A DNA stretch of 35,590 bases, from NCBI RefSeq assembly GCF_004684935.1, contig NZ_SRJD01000026.1, positions 1 to 35,590 on the forward strand, given 5' to 3'. The position numbers and the translations under genes were made by a program. How positions within the stretch are numbered: position 1 is the stretch's first letter; each line of letters begins with the position of its first letter. Of the stretch, positions 1 to 7,317 are shown piece after piece. The notes under the pieces were generated by a model. That model was given only the letters and a program-made list of their open reading frames with translations, ran no database searches and was not told the origin of the DNA. The stretch comes from Sporolactobacillus shoreae (GTDB lineage Bacteria; Bacillota; Bacilli; Bacillales; Sporolactobacillaceae).

Positions 1-5
1 CATAC

Positions 6-24
6 AAAGGAGTGGCTCCTTTTT
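6..24 (+). terminator. Short hairpin with T tail
   Basis: Arms AAAGGAG and CTCCTTT around a three-base loop, followed by two further T. It probably ends a transcript entering from the left. The T run is short, so efficiency is uncertain. Confidence 0.4.
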
Positions 25-253
25 CATTAATTTTAATCACCCAATCAGTGAAAATGAGAAAATCGTTACAACACTGAGTAAGTAAGCATTTTAGCTAATC
101 AAATAGATTGGCCGTGAATAATTCAGGTTCTCTAAATATTTACAGAGGATATACCTTTTTTTGTTTTCATTGCTAAAAAATCTAGGTCTTCAAAAGCGTC
201 ATAAAAGTTGACTTTTATGTCACTTTCAACATATTCTCTAAATAAAGAAGTCC

Positions 254-1168
254 GTGTTTAAGGGAAAGCTGGTGAATATTTTGATTAAAAAAAGTGACAT
301 AAAAGTCATGGGTGGAGAAGATGACCCTATTCAGAGGCTCAGAAATAGAGAACTAAGCAAAGGAAAAGCTGAAGGAACGGTCAACTCTTATTGTTTTGAG
401 TTGGAACGCCTGGACGTTTGGCTAAAATCAAGTGGCAGCTCGCTTGATCGGATCACTCGTTTCGACGTGCAGCAATACATCAACGCCTTGAGAGCTGGAA
501 AGATTTTAAAAAACGGGAAAAAAGCAAGCGTGGCCACCACGGATCGGATTTTCGGTACCATCTGTGTCCTAGCTGATTTTCTTAAAAAGCCTCAGATCGT
601 TGAGGATATCCGGAAACCAAAAAAATTGCCAATCAGCATGATCAGCCCGGAATCGTTGAGTCGAAATGAACGTAATAAACTTTTCCGTGATGTCGAACGG
701 GATGGCAATCTGAGGAACATTGCAATCGTATACCTTCTTTCGTATTCCGGACTCCGGATTGAAGAGCTGGTTGAGCTTGACCGATCTGATGTTGAGGAGA
801 TCAAGCAAGGAGGTATGTTGACAATCGTCGGAAAGGGAAACAAGGAGCGAAAAACCCCTTATCCTGCTGAGGCTCGACGTGCGGTGCAAAAATACCTTGA
901 ATCCAGGAAAGATGACAGCCAGGCATTGTTTATCTCAAATTATAACCGGCGATTGACGAAGCGATCGGCCCAACGAGTCATCGAAAAATACGGGTTCCAC
1001 GCTCACCAGCTGCGGCACACCTGTTTTCGCAACATGCTGAAAAGCGGTTGGGACATCGTTGAAGTAGCTCAATTCGCTGGGCACAAGTCAATCGAAACGA
1101 CACGGAGGTATACGCTACCTTCACAGGAAGAAATCAACGAGAAGGCTGATAAAATTTATTCTGATTGA
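254..1168 (+). CDS. Tyrosine recombinase (XerC/D-like integrase)
   Basis: Site-specific recombinase of the phage-integrase family, cutting DNA through a tyrosine. The N-terminal half (about residues 25-115) fits a SAM-like core-binding domain. The C-terminal half has the whole catalytic set: R168 in SYSGLR, K194 in GKGNKER, H251 and R254 in HQLRH, H277 in GHKS, and Y286 in RRYT. At about 300 residues it has Xer length. The start is uncertain: GTG at 254 has a poor ribosome site, GTG at 272 follows AAGGGA at good spacing, and ATG lies at 308. On a plasmid such enzymes usually resolve multimers or integrate cassettes; no attachment site was identified. The upstream 250 bases hold only AT-rich DNA. 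Confidence 0.88.
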   Translation: MFKGKLVNILIKKSDIKVMGGEDDPIQRLRNRELSKGKAEGTVNSYCFELERLDVWLKSSGSSLDRITRFDVQQYINALRAGKILKNGKKASVATTDRIFGTICVLADFLKKPQIVEDIRKPKKLPISMISPESLSRNERNKLFRDVERDGNLRNIAIVYLLSYSGLRIEELVELDRSDVEEIKQGGMLTIVGKGNKERKTPYPAEARRAVQKYLESRKDDSQALFISNYNRRLTKRSAQRVIEKYGFHAHQLRHTCFRNMLKSGWDIVEVAQFAGHKSIETTRRYTLPSQEEINEKADKIYSD

Positions 1169-1239
1169 TGATGAACAAAAGGAATTGAAAGAACTATGTC
1201 GAAAAATCACTACAATTCTACAGTGTGATATGTATTGTC

Positions 1240-1340
1240 TATAAATTTATCTTCAACCCTCCTCAGAGCATTCCACCAAAACATTTCCGGGGTGAAGAAG
1301 TTGAAATCCAGTGCCCTGTGGAGGCACCATGAAACGGACA
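1240..1340 (-). pseudogene. Possible 3' scrap of an IS30-type transposase
   Basis: On the minus strand one frame reads SPRKCFGGML, which resembles the conserved PRKCLG motif near the C-terminus of IS30-family transposases. Neighbouring residues are in mixed frames and a stop follows at once. No complete transposase or clear terminal inverted repeat is present. This is a tentative call from a short motif. Confidence 0.3.
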
Positions 1341-1374
1341 AAAAAAATCCCAAGTAATTTGATTTTACTTGGGA
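1341..1374 (-). terminator. Strong hairpin reading on the minus strand
   Basis: Perfect 10-bp arms TCCCAAGTAA and TTACTTGGGA with a 7-base loop. Read on the minus strand the stem is followed by seven T, a textbook intrinsic terminator. No intact minus-strand gene lies upstream of it before 3.2 kb, so it may be left over from the neighbouring insertion-sequence scrap, or may block antisense transcription into the recombinase. Confidence 0.6.
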
Positions 1375-1418
1375 TGTGATGAGATCGAGTTGGCGATTTT
1401 GTTCTGCTAAAGCTTTCA

Positions 1419-1451
1419 GTATATACACACCGTATATACACATGATATAAT
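1419..1451 (+). promoter_or_regulatory. Direct-repeat operator overlapping a promoter
   Basis: GTATATACACA occurs twice, 13 bases apart (1419-1429 and 1432-1442), directly before a TATAAT -10 box at 1446-1451. Short direct repeats over the promoter suit autoregulation by the ribbon-helix-helix protein encoded 37 bases downstream. The repeats are seen; the binding protein is inferred. Confidence 0.5.
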
Positions 1452-1488
1452 TAAAACGTCAGGGAAACGGAGCGTGAGGTGAGGGAAT

Positions 1489-1689
1489 ATGAAACAGCAA
1501 ATGAATATTCGATTAGATGAGGTACATCAGATACTTTTGGACGAGTCAGTTAAAAAATTGACAGTTGATGGCGTCAAAACAAACAAGACGGACGTAATCG
1601 AAAAAGCACTGTTCATGTATGCTCGGGACATTCTCGGCAGAGATAGAGTAACTAAAATCATTGATAATCATTATGTAGGGATGTACTGA
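1489..1689 (+). CDS. Ribbon-helix-helix protein, likely antitoxin/repressor
   Basis: Protein of 66 residues. The opening MKQQMNIRLDEV followed by two predicted helices (LLDESVKKL and KTDVIEKALFMYARDI) is the pattern of MetJ/Arc-type DNA-binding dimers. A good ribosome site (GAGGTGAGGG) precedes the ATG. It lies behind a promoter with direct repeats and in front of an ADP-ribosyltransferase-like gene about 110 bases away. That layout suggests it represses its own operon and perhaps neutralises the next gene product. It could instead be an independent plasmid regulator. Confidence 0.6.
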   Translation: MKQQMNIRLDEVHQILLDESVKKLTVDGVKTNKTDVIEKALFMYARDILGRDRVTKIIDNHYVGMY

Positions 1690-1797
1690 GACAGACATGC
1701 AGATTTTAAGCGCCGTTCTTTAAATTATGGCATAATTAAAGCTAATATTAGCTGTAGACAAATATAAAAATAAGAATATAGCTTGGGGAAATCGACA

Positions 1798-2355
1798 GTG
1801 AAATTGACTTTGTTCCATGGAACCTTGGAAGATGACGCAATAAATATCTTAAAAGAGCGACGATTTGATTTTTCAAGTGGTGATAAACATCTTTTAGGAA
1901 CGGGAATATATCTTTATGAAGATGTTAACCATGCTGAAGTCTGGGCAAGAATGAAGGCTAAACATTTTAGAAAAATTCCTGCTGTATTAGAGTTAAACAT
2001 TGAAATAAACGATGAAAAGTATTTCAATTTGGATTATAGAGAACCTCAGGATGATTTTTTTAATGCTCGATGTTCATTTTTTAAAAAAATTAATTCTGGA
2101 AAGAAGCACGATAAAGAAAAAGTGGACGCATACTATACTGACAGTAAATTTTGTGATTTTCTTGTTGGTCTGTCAGGCGATGAATTATTAGCCAAAACAT
2201 TCGTCTATGTTAATAAAAATGACCGTCCTTTGGTTCCAGTAAGGTATACTAATCAAAAACAAACCGACAGGAATATCACCAGACATTTTAGAACAGAAAA
2301 ACAGTTTTGCTTAAAAAAAAATGAGGATATTTTAGACATAAAGCGGATTTTATAG
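1798..2355 (+). CDS. PARP/ART-fold-like protein, possible toxin
   Basis: Starting at this GTG (after TTGGGGA at suitable spacing) the protein opens MKLTLFHGT, then has GTGIYLYED followed by HAEVWAR. An early HGT, a later G-x-G-x-Y-L and a following A-x-x-WA are the layout of DUF3990-like and other ADP-ribosyltransferase-fold proteins, in which the histidine and tyrosine hold NAD. The end, QFCLKKNEDI, also resembles the close of that family. A TTG at 1783 would add five residues. It sits between a ribbon-helix-helix gene and a small basic protein in one direction, so a toxin role is plausible but not shown. The third catalytic residue could not be identified. Confidence 0.5.
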   Translation: MKLTLFHGTLEDDAINILKERRFDFSSGDKHLLGTGIYLYEDVNHAEVWARMKAKHFRKIPAVLELNIEINDEKYFNLDYREPQDDFFNARCSFFKKINSGKKHDKEKVDAYYTDSKFCDFLVGLSGDELLAKTFVYVNKNDRPLVPVRYTNQKQTDRNITRHFRTEKQFCLKKNEDILDIKRIL

Positions 2356-2368
2356 GAGGTGTTTTATA

Positions 2369-2728
2369 ATGACCGATCGTGAGAAAATTTTTAATGAGTA
2401 CTTTGAAAATGTATCAAATGAACAATTAATGCGGGACCTTGAAGAAACAGGAATGTTTAGAAAGAAACCAGAAGAAGTTTTTGGAGAAGAACAAGATAAA
2501 AATCAAGGTACTACTTATGTTACTACAGTGGGGAAGCCGATGCCCATAATTGGTGTTAGGCCGGTTGGTGGAAGACAGAGAAGGCGTCCTCGTCATGTTC
2601 TTCGTTCGTTTGACGGAAGTTCAAAACTCGTTGGGAGAAAGCTTCCTGATGGCGTAAAGATAGTAACCAGGGATGCACAAGTTATAATCACCGGCAACGA
2701 AGCAGCGATCACTAGGAAAAACAAATAG
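2369..2728 (+). CDS. Small basic protein of unknown function
   Basis: Protein of 119 residues starting 13 bases after the ART-like gene with an excellent ribosome site (TAGGAGGTG). The first 50 residues are acidic and probably helical (NEQLMRDLEETG); the second half is basic, with RPVGGRQRRRPRHVLRSFDG. I do not recognise the family. The acidic-then-basic design and co-transcription with the ART-like gene would fit a partner or neutraliser of that protein, or a nucleic-acid binder. This is inference from position. Confidence 0.6.
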   Translation: MTDREKIFNEYFENVSNEQLMRDLEETGMFRKKPEEVFGEEQDKNQGTTYVTTVGKPMPIIGVRPVGGRQRRRPRHVLRSFDGSSKLVGRKLPDGVKIVTRDAQVIITGNEAAITRKNK

Positions 2729-3203
2729 CCATATTGTGTGTTTGAAACACAATTGTTTGTTTATTAAAGTCAACATACTGACAGGCCATCTAATGCAAAT
2801 ATCTTGTTATGAAAAGACACATACGGGAAAAAATCAGGATGGTTGCAATCATCCGTCTTCGTTAATGTCAAAATGTTCTTCACCTGAAAGCCCACTTATC
2901 AGTGCAAAAATCCAATTCACACTCACAAGGCTGGCGCTATTGCGTTGGCCTTTCTGATACAATCAAAATACAAAGAGACAGCACCGACCGAGTCTAGACA
3001 ATAAGTCGCTTTTCTGTATACCTGTCTTTCTTAAAACTAGAAATAACCACTAAAAAAGCCGTCGAAATGCCAATATTAGACCACTTAATCAATCTCAATC
3101 TGCTTCCGAACTGCGATGTCGAGCAGTTCATTCTTGTTCAACTATTAAATGAAAAGGGATCCTCTCCTTGATATGGTTAATTTATGGGCATTATTATGAT
3201 TTT
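2729..3203. other. Gene-free stretch with one dispersed repeat
   Basis: No convincing gene. It holds a 21-base sequence (2806-2826) that recurs with two mismatches at 27291-27311, upstream of the Fic gene. On the minus strand a short frame near 3085-3140 reads LNKNELLDIAVRKQIEID, which looks coding but has a stop immediately upstream and is too short to call. The remainder is AT-rich and unremarkable. Confidence 0.5.
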
Positions 3204-3773
3204 TTATTGCTTATAAAAATATACATTAGCACTACATTTTGAATTTACCATAAAATCTTTATCATTTAATGCTTGTCTAATCAAATCCTTTTTATAAGGG
3301 ATATGAATTGTTGGAACATCTGACATAGAATCTCGAAAAGCAGGAAGTTTATCCCATAAATTCTTAATCTCATCCTTAATTATGTTTGAACTATAATCTA
3401 CAATATCGCTTTTATTTGAATATTCAGGATAAACAACTATTACTGGTAATCCACTGATTTTCATTCCAAAGTTCATTTCTTCACGAAGCGCCTTACTATT
3501 TTTTGTTATCGAACTTAAAAACAAAATTATATTTTTTGAATTATTTAACCTATCGTGTAGACGAGGCTTCAAAGTTTTTTCCCAATCACTCTCGTCTCTC
3601 ACATTATAATTTTTATTATGTGAGTCATTAAAGGGAAAACTACTATCTGCAGCTTTCCATGCCTTTAATATGTTATAGGATGAAAAATCTTTTGTAGCTG
3701 CTGCACCCAGGTTACTCTGACTAAAAGGTTCACTAACGTAAAATGCTGAATAATTTCCATTTCTATATGTCAT
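3204..3773 (-). CDS. thsB: Thoeris ThsB: TIR-like NAD-consuming sensor
   Basis: Thoeris ThsB proteins sense phage infection and use NAD to make a signal nucleotide that activates ThsA. This 189-residue protein fits the MTH538 TIR-like (ThsB) family: opening YSAFYVSEPF, then WEKTLKPRLHDRL, the strand NIILFLSSITKNS, and the helix KALREEMNFG whose glutamate (E98 or E99) matches the usual TIR catalytic position, followed by GLPVIVVYPE. The ATG overlaps the end of thsA by 11 bases, with AAAGGGG just upstream, so translation is coupled. A TTG three codons upstream is less likely. Paired with a transmembrane-macro ThsA, it belongs to the type II kind, whose signal is reported as histidine-ADP-ribose; that assignment is by analogy. 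Confidence 0.85.
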   Translation of the reverse strand: MTYRNGNYSAFYVSEPFSQSNLGAAATKDFSSYNILKAWKAADSSFPFNDSHNKNYNVRDESDWEKTLKPRLHDRLNNSKNIILFLSSITKNSKALREEMNFGMKISGLPVIVVYPEYSNKSDIVDYSSNIIKDEIKNLWDKLPAFRDSMSDVPTIHIPYKKDLIRQALNDKDFMVNSKCSANVYFYKQ

Positions 3774-4617
3774 TTTTTTCAAACCCCTTTAATTTATAAA
3801 AATTTATTTTTTTATAATGGTCTCTATGAAGGAGAATGATAACTTTAGAAGGTTCTCTAAATTTTACCTTACTAATTTTAAAAGTCCAAAGCATTACTTC
3901 TAGCAATTGATGAGGAGTAGCATCAAAATCCTTGTGCCTCGTTATACCAGACCCCAACAATGGAACAACAACTTCTTGTCGAGCGTAGAGACTATTTATT
4001 TCATTCCAAAAATTTATTAAGCAATTAGCATATTCATATAATTTTAAACCAGCTTCGTTTTCTTCATTGAATTTCGAAAATGCGACGAGGAAAAAGTCCA
4101 TATCTTTGTATACAGAACCCAAACGATAACGAATATTTTTCCCACCTAAAGGACGGTCTACATTTGTTTTGACTATTCTAAACTTCATTCGTGGGTCTTG
4201 AGCTATTTTTTTGTCTAAATCTGATTTATTATCTGCATAGTATTTATTTAAATATTGACCGTTCAAGGATGATCTTGATATTATTTTGTCATCTACTTCT
4301 GTATCAAAAAACTCATTAAAAGCGATCACTTTATAGATATTTCGAGGAAATGAAAAAATATCACCTTTTTTTATTTCAATTTCAGATCCATCAATAACTA
4401 ATTTAACTTTTTTTATTAATAAACTCTTAAACAAATTAATCAGTACATATACAATGCTTATTACCACTAGTGCAATTAAAATAATTAGTTTGTAAAAGCT
4501 TTTGCTAAAATCGATAAAGGTAAGTACCGTTGTAGCTATTCCAAATAAAATTCCTGGGAAAGCCCAAGAATTTTTCCAAAAGTTCTTATCTTTAATAATA
4601 TCTTTTACTTTCCACAT
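3763..4617 (-). CDS. thsA: Thoeris ThsA effector: two membrane helices plus macro domain
   Basis: Effector of type II Thoeris. Residues about 17-37 and 43-64 are hydrophobic and form two membrane helices. The rest (about 75-280) matches the ThsA macro domain: DGSEIEIKKGDIF, the stretch around VDRPLGGKNIRYRLGSVYKD, and the glycine-rich VPLLGSGITRHKDFDATP loop expected to hold the ADP-ribose part of the signal. Binding is thought to trigger membrane damage and abort infection. The ATG at 4617 follows TTGGAGA at good spacing; a TTG four codons upstream overlaps that site and is unlikely. thsB follows with overlapping frames, so the two form one operon. Base composition is AT-rich compared with the neighbouring hsd genes. 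Confidence 0.85.
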   Translation of the reverse strand: MWKVKDIIKDKNFWKNSWAFPGILFGIATTVLTFIDFSKSFYKLIILIALVVISIVYVLINLFKSLLIKKVKLVIDGSEIEIKKGDIFSFPRNIYKVIAFNEFFDTEVDDKIISRSSLNGQYLNKYYADNKSDLDKKIAQDPRMKFRIVKTNVDRPLGGKNIRYRLGSVYKDMDFFLVAFSKFNEENEAGLKLYEYANCLINFWNEINSLYARQEVVVPLLGSGITRHKDFDATPHQLLEVMLWTFKISKVKFREPSKVIILLHRDHYKKINFYKLKGFEKNDI

Positions 4618-4737
4618 AACATTCTCCAAAAATAAGTTATCTAAATTTTATTTTAGTCATTAGGAACGGAGTATACAATATTTTGTCTACCCTTTGTAAA
4701 AATCAATTATCATTTTTTAATCCCAACAAAGCAACAT

Positions 4738-4821
4738 TGTCATAACTTAAAGTTTTAACGGCGATAATAGAGTCCAGTAAAATTGCGGTATCAGACGTTC
4801 TCATAACTTGTTGTCATAATT
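4738..4821 (+). promoter_or_regulatory. Candidate res site of the serine recombinase
   Basis: TGTCATAACTT (4738-4748), TCTCATAACTT (4799-4809) and TGTCATAATTA (4811-4821) lie directly before the recombinase gene. Half-sites of Tn3-type resolvases commonly begin TGTC and are grouped upstream of the gene. The repeats are seen; their use as a crossover/regulatory site is inferred, and the inverted partners are not all clear. Confidence 0.45.
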
Positions 4822-4836
4822 AGGAGTGAAAAACGG

Positions 4837-5409
4837 ATGATATATGGGTATGCAAGGGTCAGCACCAGGGCACAACATCTTGATGCACAGATTGAGGATT
4901 TAAAAAAGGCCGGTTGTAAAAAGGTATTATCTGAAAAATTAACAGGAACAAAGGCAGAGCGTCCAGAATTTCAAAAATTATTGGCTATCCTAGCCAAAGG
5001 TGACACACTGACGGTAACAAAGCTTGATCGATTTGCGCAAAGTACATCTGACGCATTGACCATTATTAAACCACTGTTCAGAAAAGGTGTACGGGTCAAC
5101 GTATTGAATATGGGCATCATTGAAGACACACCAACGGGCCGACTTACCTTCACTATATTTTGCGCCTTTGCTGAATTCGAACGTGACCTGATCGTAACAA
5201 GAACTCAAGAGGGGAAAGAAATTGCTAAGCAGCGCTCTGATTTCAGAGAAGGACGACCAAAAAAGTTCAACCGGCAACAAATTGAATTGGCACTTTCTTT
5301 GCTTGATAAGAACTCCTATACTAAGGTCAGCGAGATGACAGGTATTAGTAAAAGCACTTTAGCAAGAGCGAATCGAGCGAAACAGAAAATCATCAGGGAA
5401 GTGCATTAA
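4837..5409 (+). CDS. Serine recombinase (resolvase/invertase family)
   Basis: Small serine recombinase of 190 residues, normal for Hin/Tn3-type enzymes. The N-terminal catalytic domain has YARVST with nucleophile S9, then [28 protein letters not shown] and [19 protein letters not shown], all family hallmarks. A long helix leads to a C-terminal helix-turn-helix (about residues 150-185, [17 protein letters not shown]). The ribosome site TTAGGAGTG fits the ATG. The stop is one base from the start of the Abi_C gene, so both are co-transcribed. It may resolve plasmid dimers or mark a mobile cassette that brought in the Abi gene. Confidence 0.92.
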   Translation: MIYGYARVSTRAQHLDAQIEDLKKAGCKKVLSEKLTGTKAERPEFQKLLAILAKGDTLTVTKLDRFAQSTSDALTIIKPLFRKGVRVNVLNMGIIEDTPTGRLTFTIFCAFAEFERDLIVTRTQEGKEIAKQRSDFREGRPKKFNRQQIELALSLLDKNSYTKVSEMTGISKSTLARANRAKQKIIREVH

Positions 5410-5410
5410 G

Positions 5411-6235
5411 ATGAAAAGGTTACCGCTAAATGATGAAATTGCAGTTGCGATTTCACAGGTAGTAGACGATGCTTTAGTGGCAACCCGTAAACCAAGTCAT
5501 GCAGATATTGATAATATTATTCTTCGTAACAAATTGGATAAGGGTGATCCAAAGCTAAATGGCCAAAACACAAATATCGGTAAAGCAAAAAGAGTAATTG
5601 CCGTGTTGAATTGGGCTTTGGAATATGATCAGGAGGCAGGAGAATCTTTTGTTAGCTCTCTTCTATCGTTAGTCAGAGGATGTGGAGGGTTTAGGGAATC
5701 ATCTCCAAACTTTGTCGGTCATGAATCCATTCAGAACCTCCAAAACTCATTGAAAGCGGAAGGGATTGCACTAACAAGCGATGGAATGGTCACCTCCGCT
5801 GTCTTGGATAGCCTAACTGACTTGGAAATGGAAGAAGCATTAGAGAACTACATTCGTCGTGCTAAAAAGGGAGCATCAGATGCGGCATTGTTAACAGGGA
5901 CAAGCAAGGACCTATTAGAGGCCGTTGCTGCTCATGTTATCACAAGAATTAAGGGAAAATATCAACAAAGTAATTTTCCAACTCTATTAGGGCTTGCCTT
6001 TTATCTTCTAGGATTGTCCACTCCTGAAAGCAAAGGAATTAATGAGAGAATGTCGCGTATAGAAATTGCTATGTATCAATTAGGATGTTCCGTAAACAAC
6101 CTGAGAAACAAACAGGGAACAGGACACGGACGACCATTTCTACCGACCGTAACTAATATAGAAGCTAAAGTTGCTATTGAGAGCATGGGATTAATTTCAG
6201 AATATTTATTAAATAAACTAAAAGAAACAATATAG
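5411..6235 (+). CDS. Abortive-infection Abi_C (HEPN-like) protein
   Basis: Protein of 274 residues whose C-terminal half fits the Abi_C family: LLTGTSKDLLEAVAAHVI, then a leucine-rich helix, then NLRNKQGTGHGRP. The last stretch gives R232-x6-H239, the HEPN-type RNase motif. HEPN-type Abi proteins are thought to cut RNA on infection and stop cell growth. The N-terminal part (about residues 1-110) is not recognised and may sense the trigger. It shares an operon with the serine recombinase. A second, divergent Abi_C protein lies on the opposite strand, convergent with this gene. RNase activity is inferred. Confidence 0.75.
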   Translation: MKRLPLNDEIAVAISQVVDDALVATRKPSHADIDNIILRNKLDKGDPKLNGQNTNIGKAKRVIAVLNWALEYDQEAGESFVSSLLSLVRGCGGFRESSPNFVGHESIQNLQNSLKAEGIALTSDGMVTSAVLDSLTDLEMEEALENYIRRAKKGASDAALLTGTSKDLLEAVAAHVITRIKGKYQQSNFPTLLGLAFYLLGLSTPESKGINERMSRIEIAMYQLGCSVNNLRNKQGTGHGRPFLPTVTNIEAKVAIESMGLISEYLLNKLKETI

Positions 6236-6286
6236 GTTTTATTTTTGTTCGTAATGTTATTAATTAGTTCAAGCTGTGTCATCACA

Positions 6287-7207
6287 TTAGGTGGTGAGTT
6301 GCCTTCGATCACCCACAGCCAAAACGAAGTCTGCCATTGTCATTGACGAATTAACAAACAACCGGGCATGATGCTCTGCGATATTTATGCGCTTAGATCC
6401 AACACCGTGGGAGTCGCTGTCCTTGTTTCTCATTTCAGCGATAGCGAAAAGAATCTTTTCAAGGCCCGAAAGCAGGCTGTTAATACGCTTGTCCATGCTC
6501 TTGTTCTGATGCATATGATAAAGCTGCTTAACCTGATTGTAGAGCTTGCCAATATCTCCGCTCTCGGATGGGGTTTCACCCCTTTTTTCAATCACATAGC
6601 AAAACACTTCTTCCAGCAAAGTCCTGGATTTGGTAATGGCGCTATCGTAATTTCCTTCGGTTACATCCTGCATTGCCCGCTCGGACAATCTCACTATGTA
6701 ATCGCGGTCAATCGTTTTGATTGCAGGTGCAGCAACCTTTACAGGCGCGCCGATTTTCTTTATAACAAAGTGTTCTCCGACTTTTACTAATTCGTTGCCT
6801 CCAAAATACAAAATACCATTGATCTGATCAATTACATTTTCTACTATCTTGGTGTATGCGCATTCTATTACTTCAGGAGTGTATCCTTTGAGCTTTTCAA
6901 CAAAATGTCGTTTTGAAAAAAAGAAGCTCAACAAGTCTGATTCCCGATGGTTCTCAATGCAATACACAAACAAATCGTCAAGATATGCCCATCTGCTCTG
7001 AGCTCCTCCATGATAGGGGTATGAAACCAACATTCCAAACCTATTGGATATGTCACAAAGCATAGGTCCGCTTAAATATGGCATCGAAATTTCTATAGTT
7101 TCATTTAAATCCGCCGTCCTTATTTCGCCCAAGTCGGTGTCTCCGTCCAAAATGGCAAGGATGTTCTTATCTCGTAGCAGTTTAAACGGATTATCTTGGT
7201 TTGTCAT
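6287..7207 (-). CDS. Second Abi_C (HEPN-like) protein, partner of ATPase-S1
   Basis: Protein of 306 residues. The C-terminal third fits Abi_C: GNYDSAITKSRTLLEEVFCYV, GKLYNQVKQLYHM, LLSGLEKILFAIAEMRNKD and SHG, giving R260-x6-H267 as a candidate HEPN RNase motif. The N-terminal 170 residues are unassigned; they include PYLSGPMLCDISNRFGM, which is seen before Abi_C in some proteins. I chose the ATG at 7207 because GCGAGGTGATC lies in front of it; longer starts lack a site. It follows the ATPase-S1 gene by about 110 bases on the same strand with no terminator between, so the two are probably one unit. RNase function is inferred. Confidence 0.75.
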   Translation of the reverse strand: MTNQDNPFKLLRDKNILAILDGDTDLGEIRTADLNETIEISMPYLSGPMLCDISNRFGMLVSYPYHGGAQSRWAYLDDLFVYCIENHRESDLLSFFFSKRHFVEKLKGYTPEVIECAYTKIVENVIDQINGILYFGGNELVKVGEHFVIKKIGAPVKVAAPAIKTIDRDYIVRLSERAMQDVTEGNYDSAITKSRTLLEEVFCYVIEKRGETPSESGDIGKLYNQVKQLYHMHQNKSMDKRINSLLSGLEKILFAIAEMRNKDSDSHGVGSKRINIAEHHARLFVNSSMTMADFVLAVGDRRQLTT

Positions 7208-7317
7208 GCGCTGATCACCTCGCCTTTTCATCCTGTATTCCCATGAGACCACACCGAAAAAATAAATGCTGTTAATAACCCTGATGGTAGTAAATCACCG
7301 AATCTTTGTCATCACTT

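Noticed and set aside
1210-1443. 62-77 codon minus-strand frames
   Set aside because: They run across a strong hairpin and the IS30-like scrap and have no start signals.
2736-2957. 73-codon plus-strand frame after the basic protein
   Set aside because: No ribosome site, unlikely composition, and overlaps a dispersed repeat.
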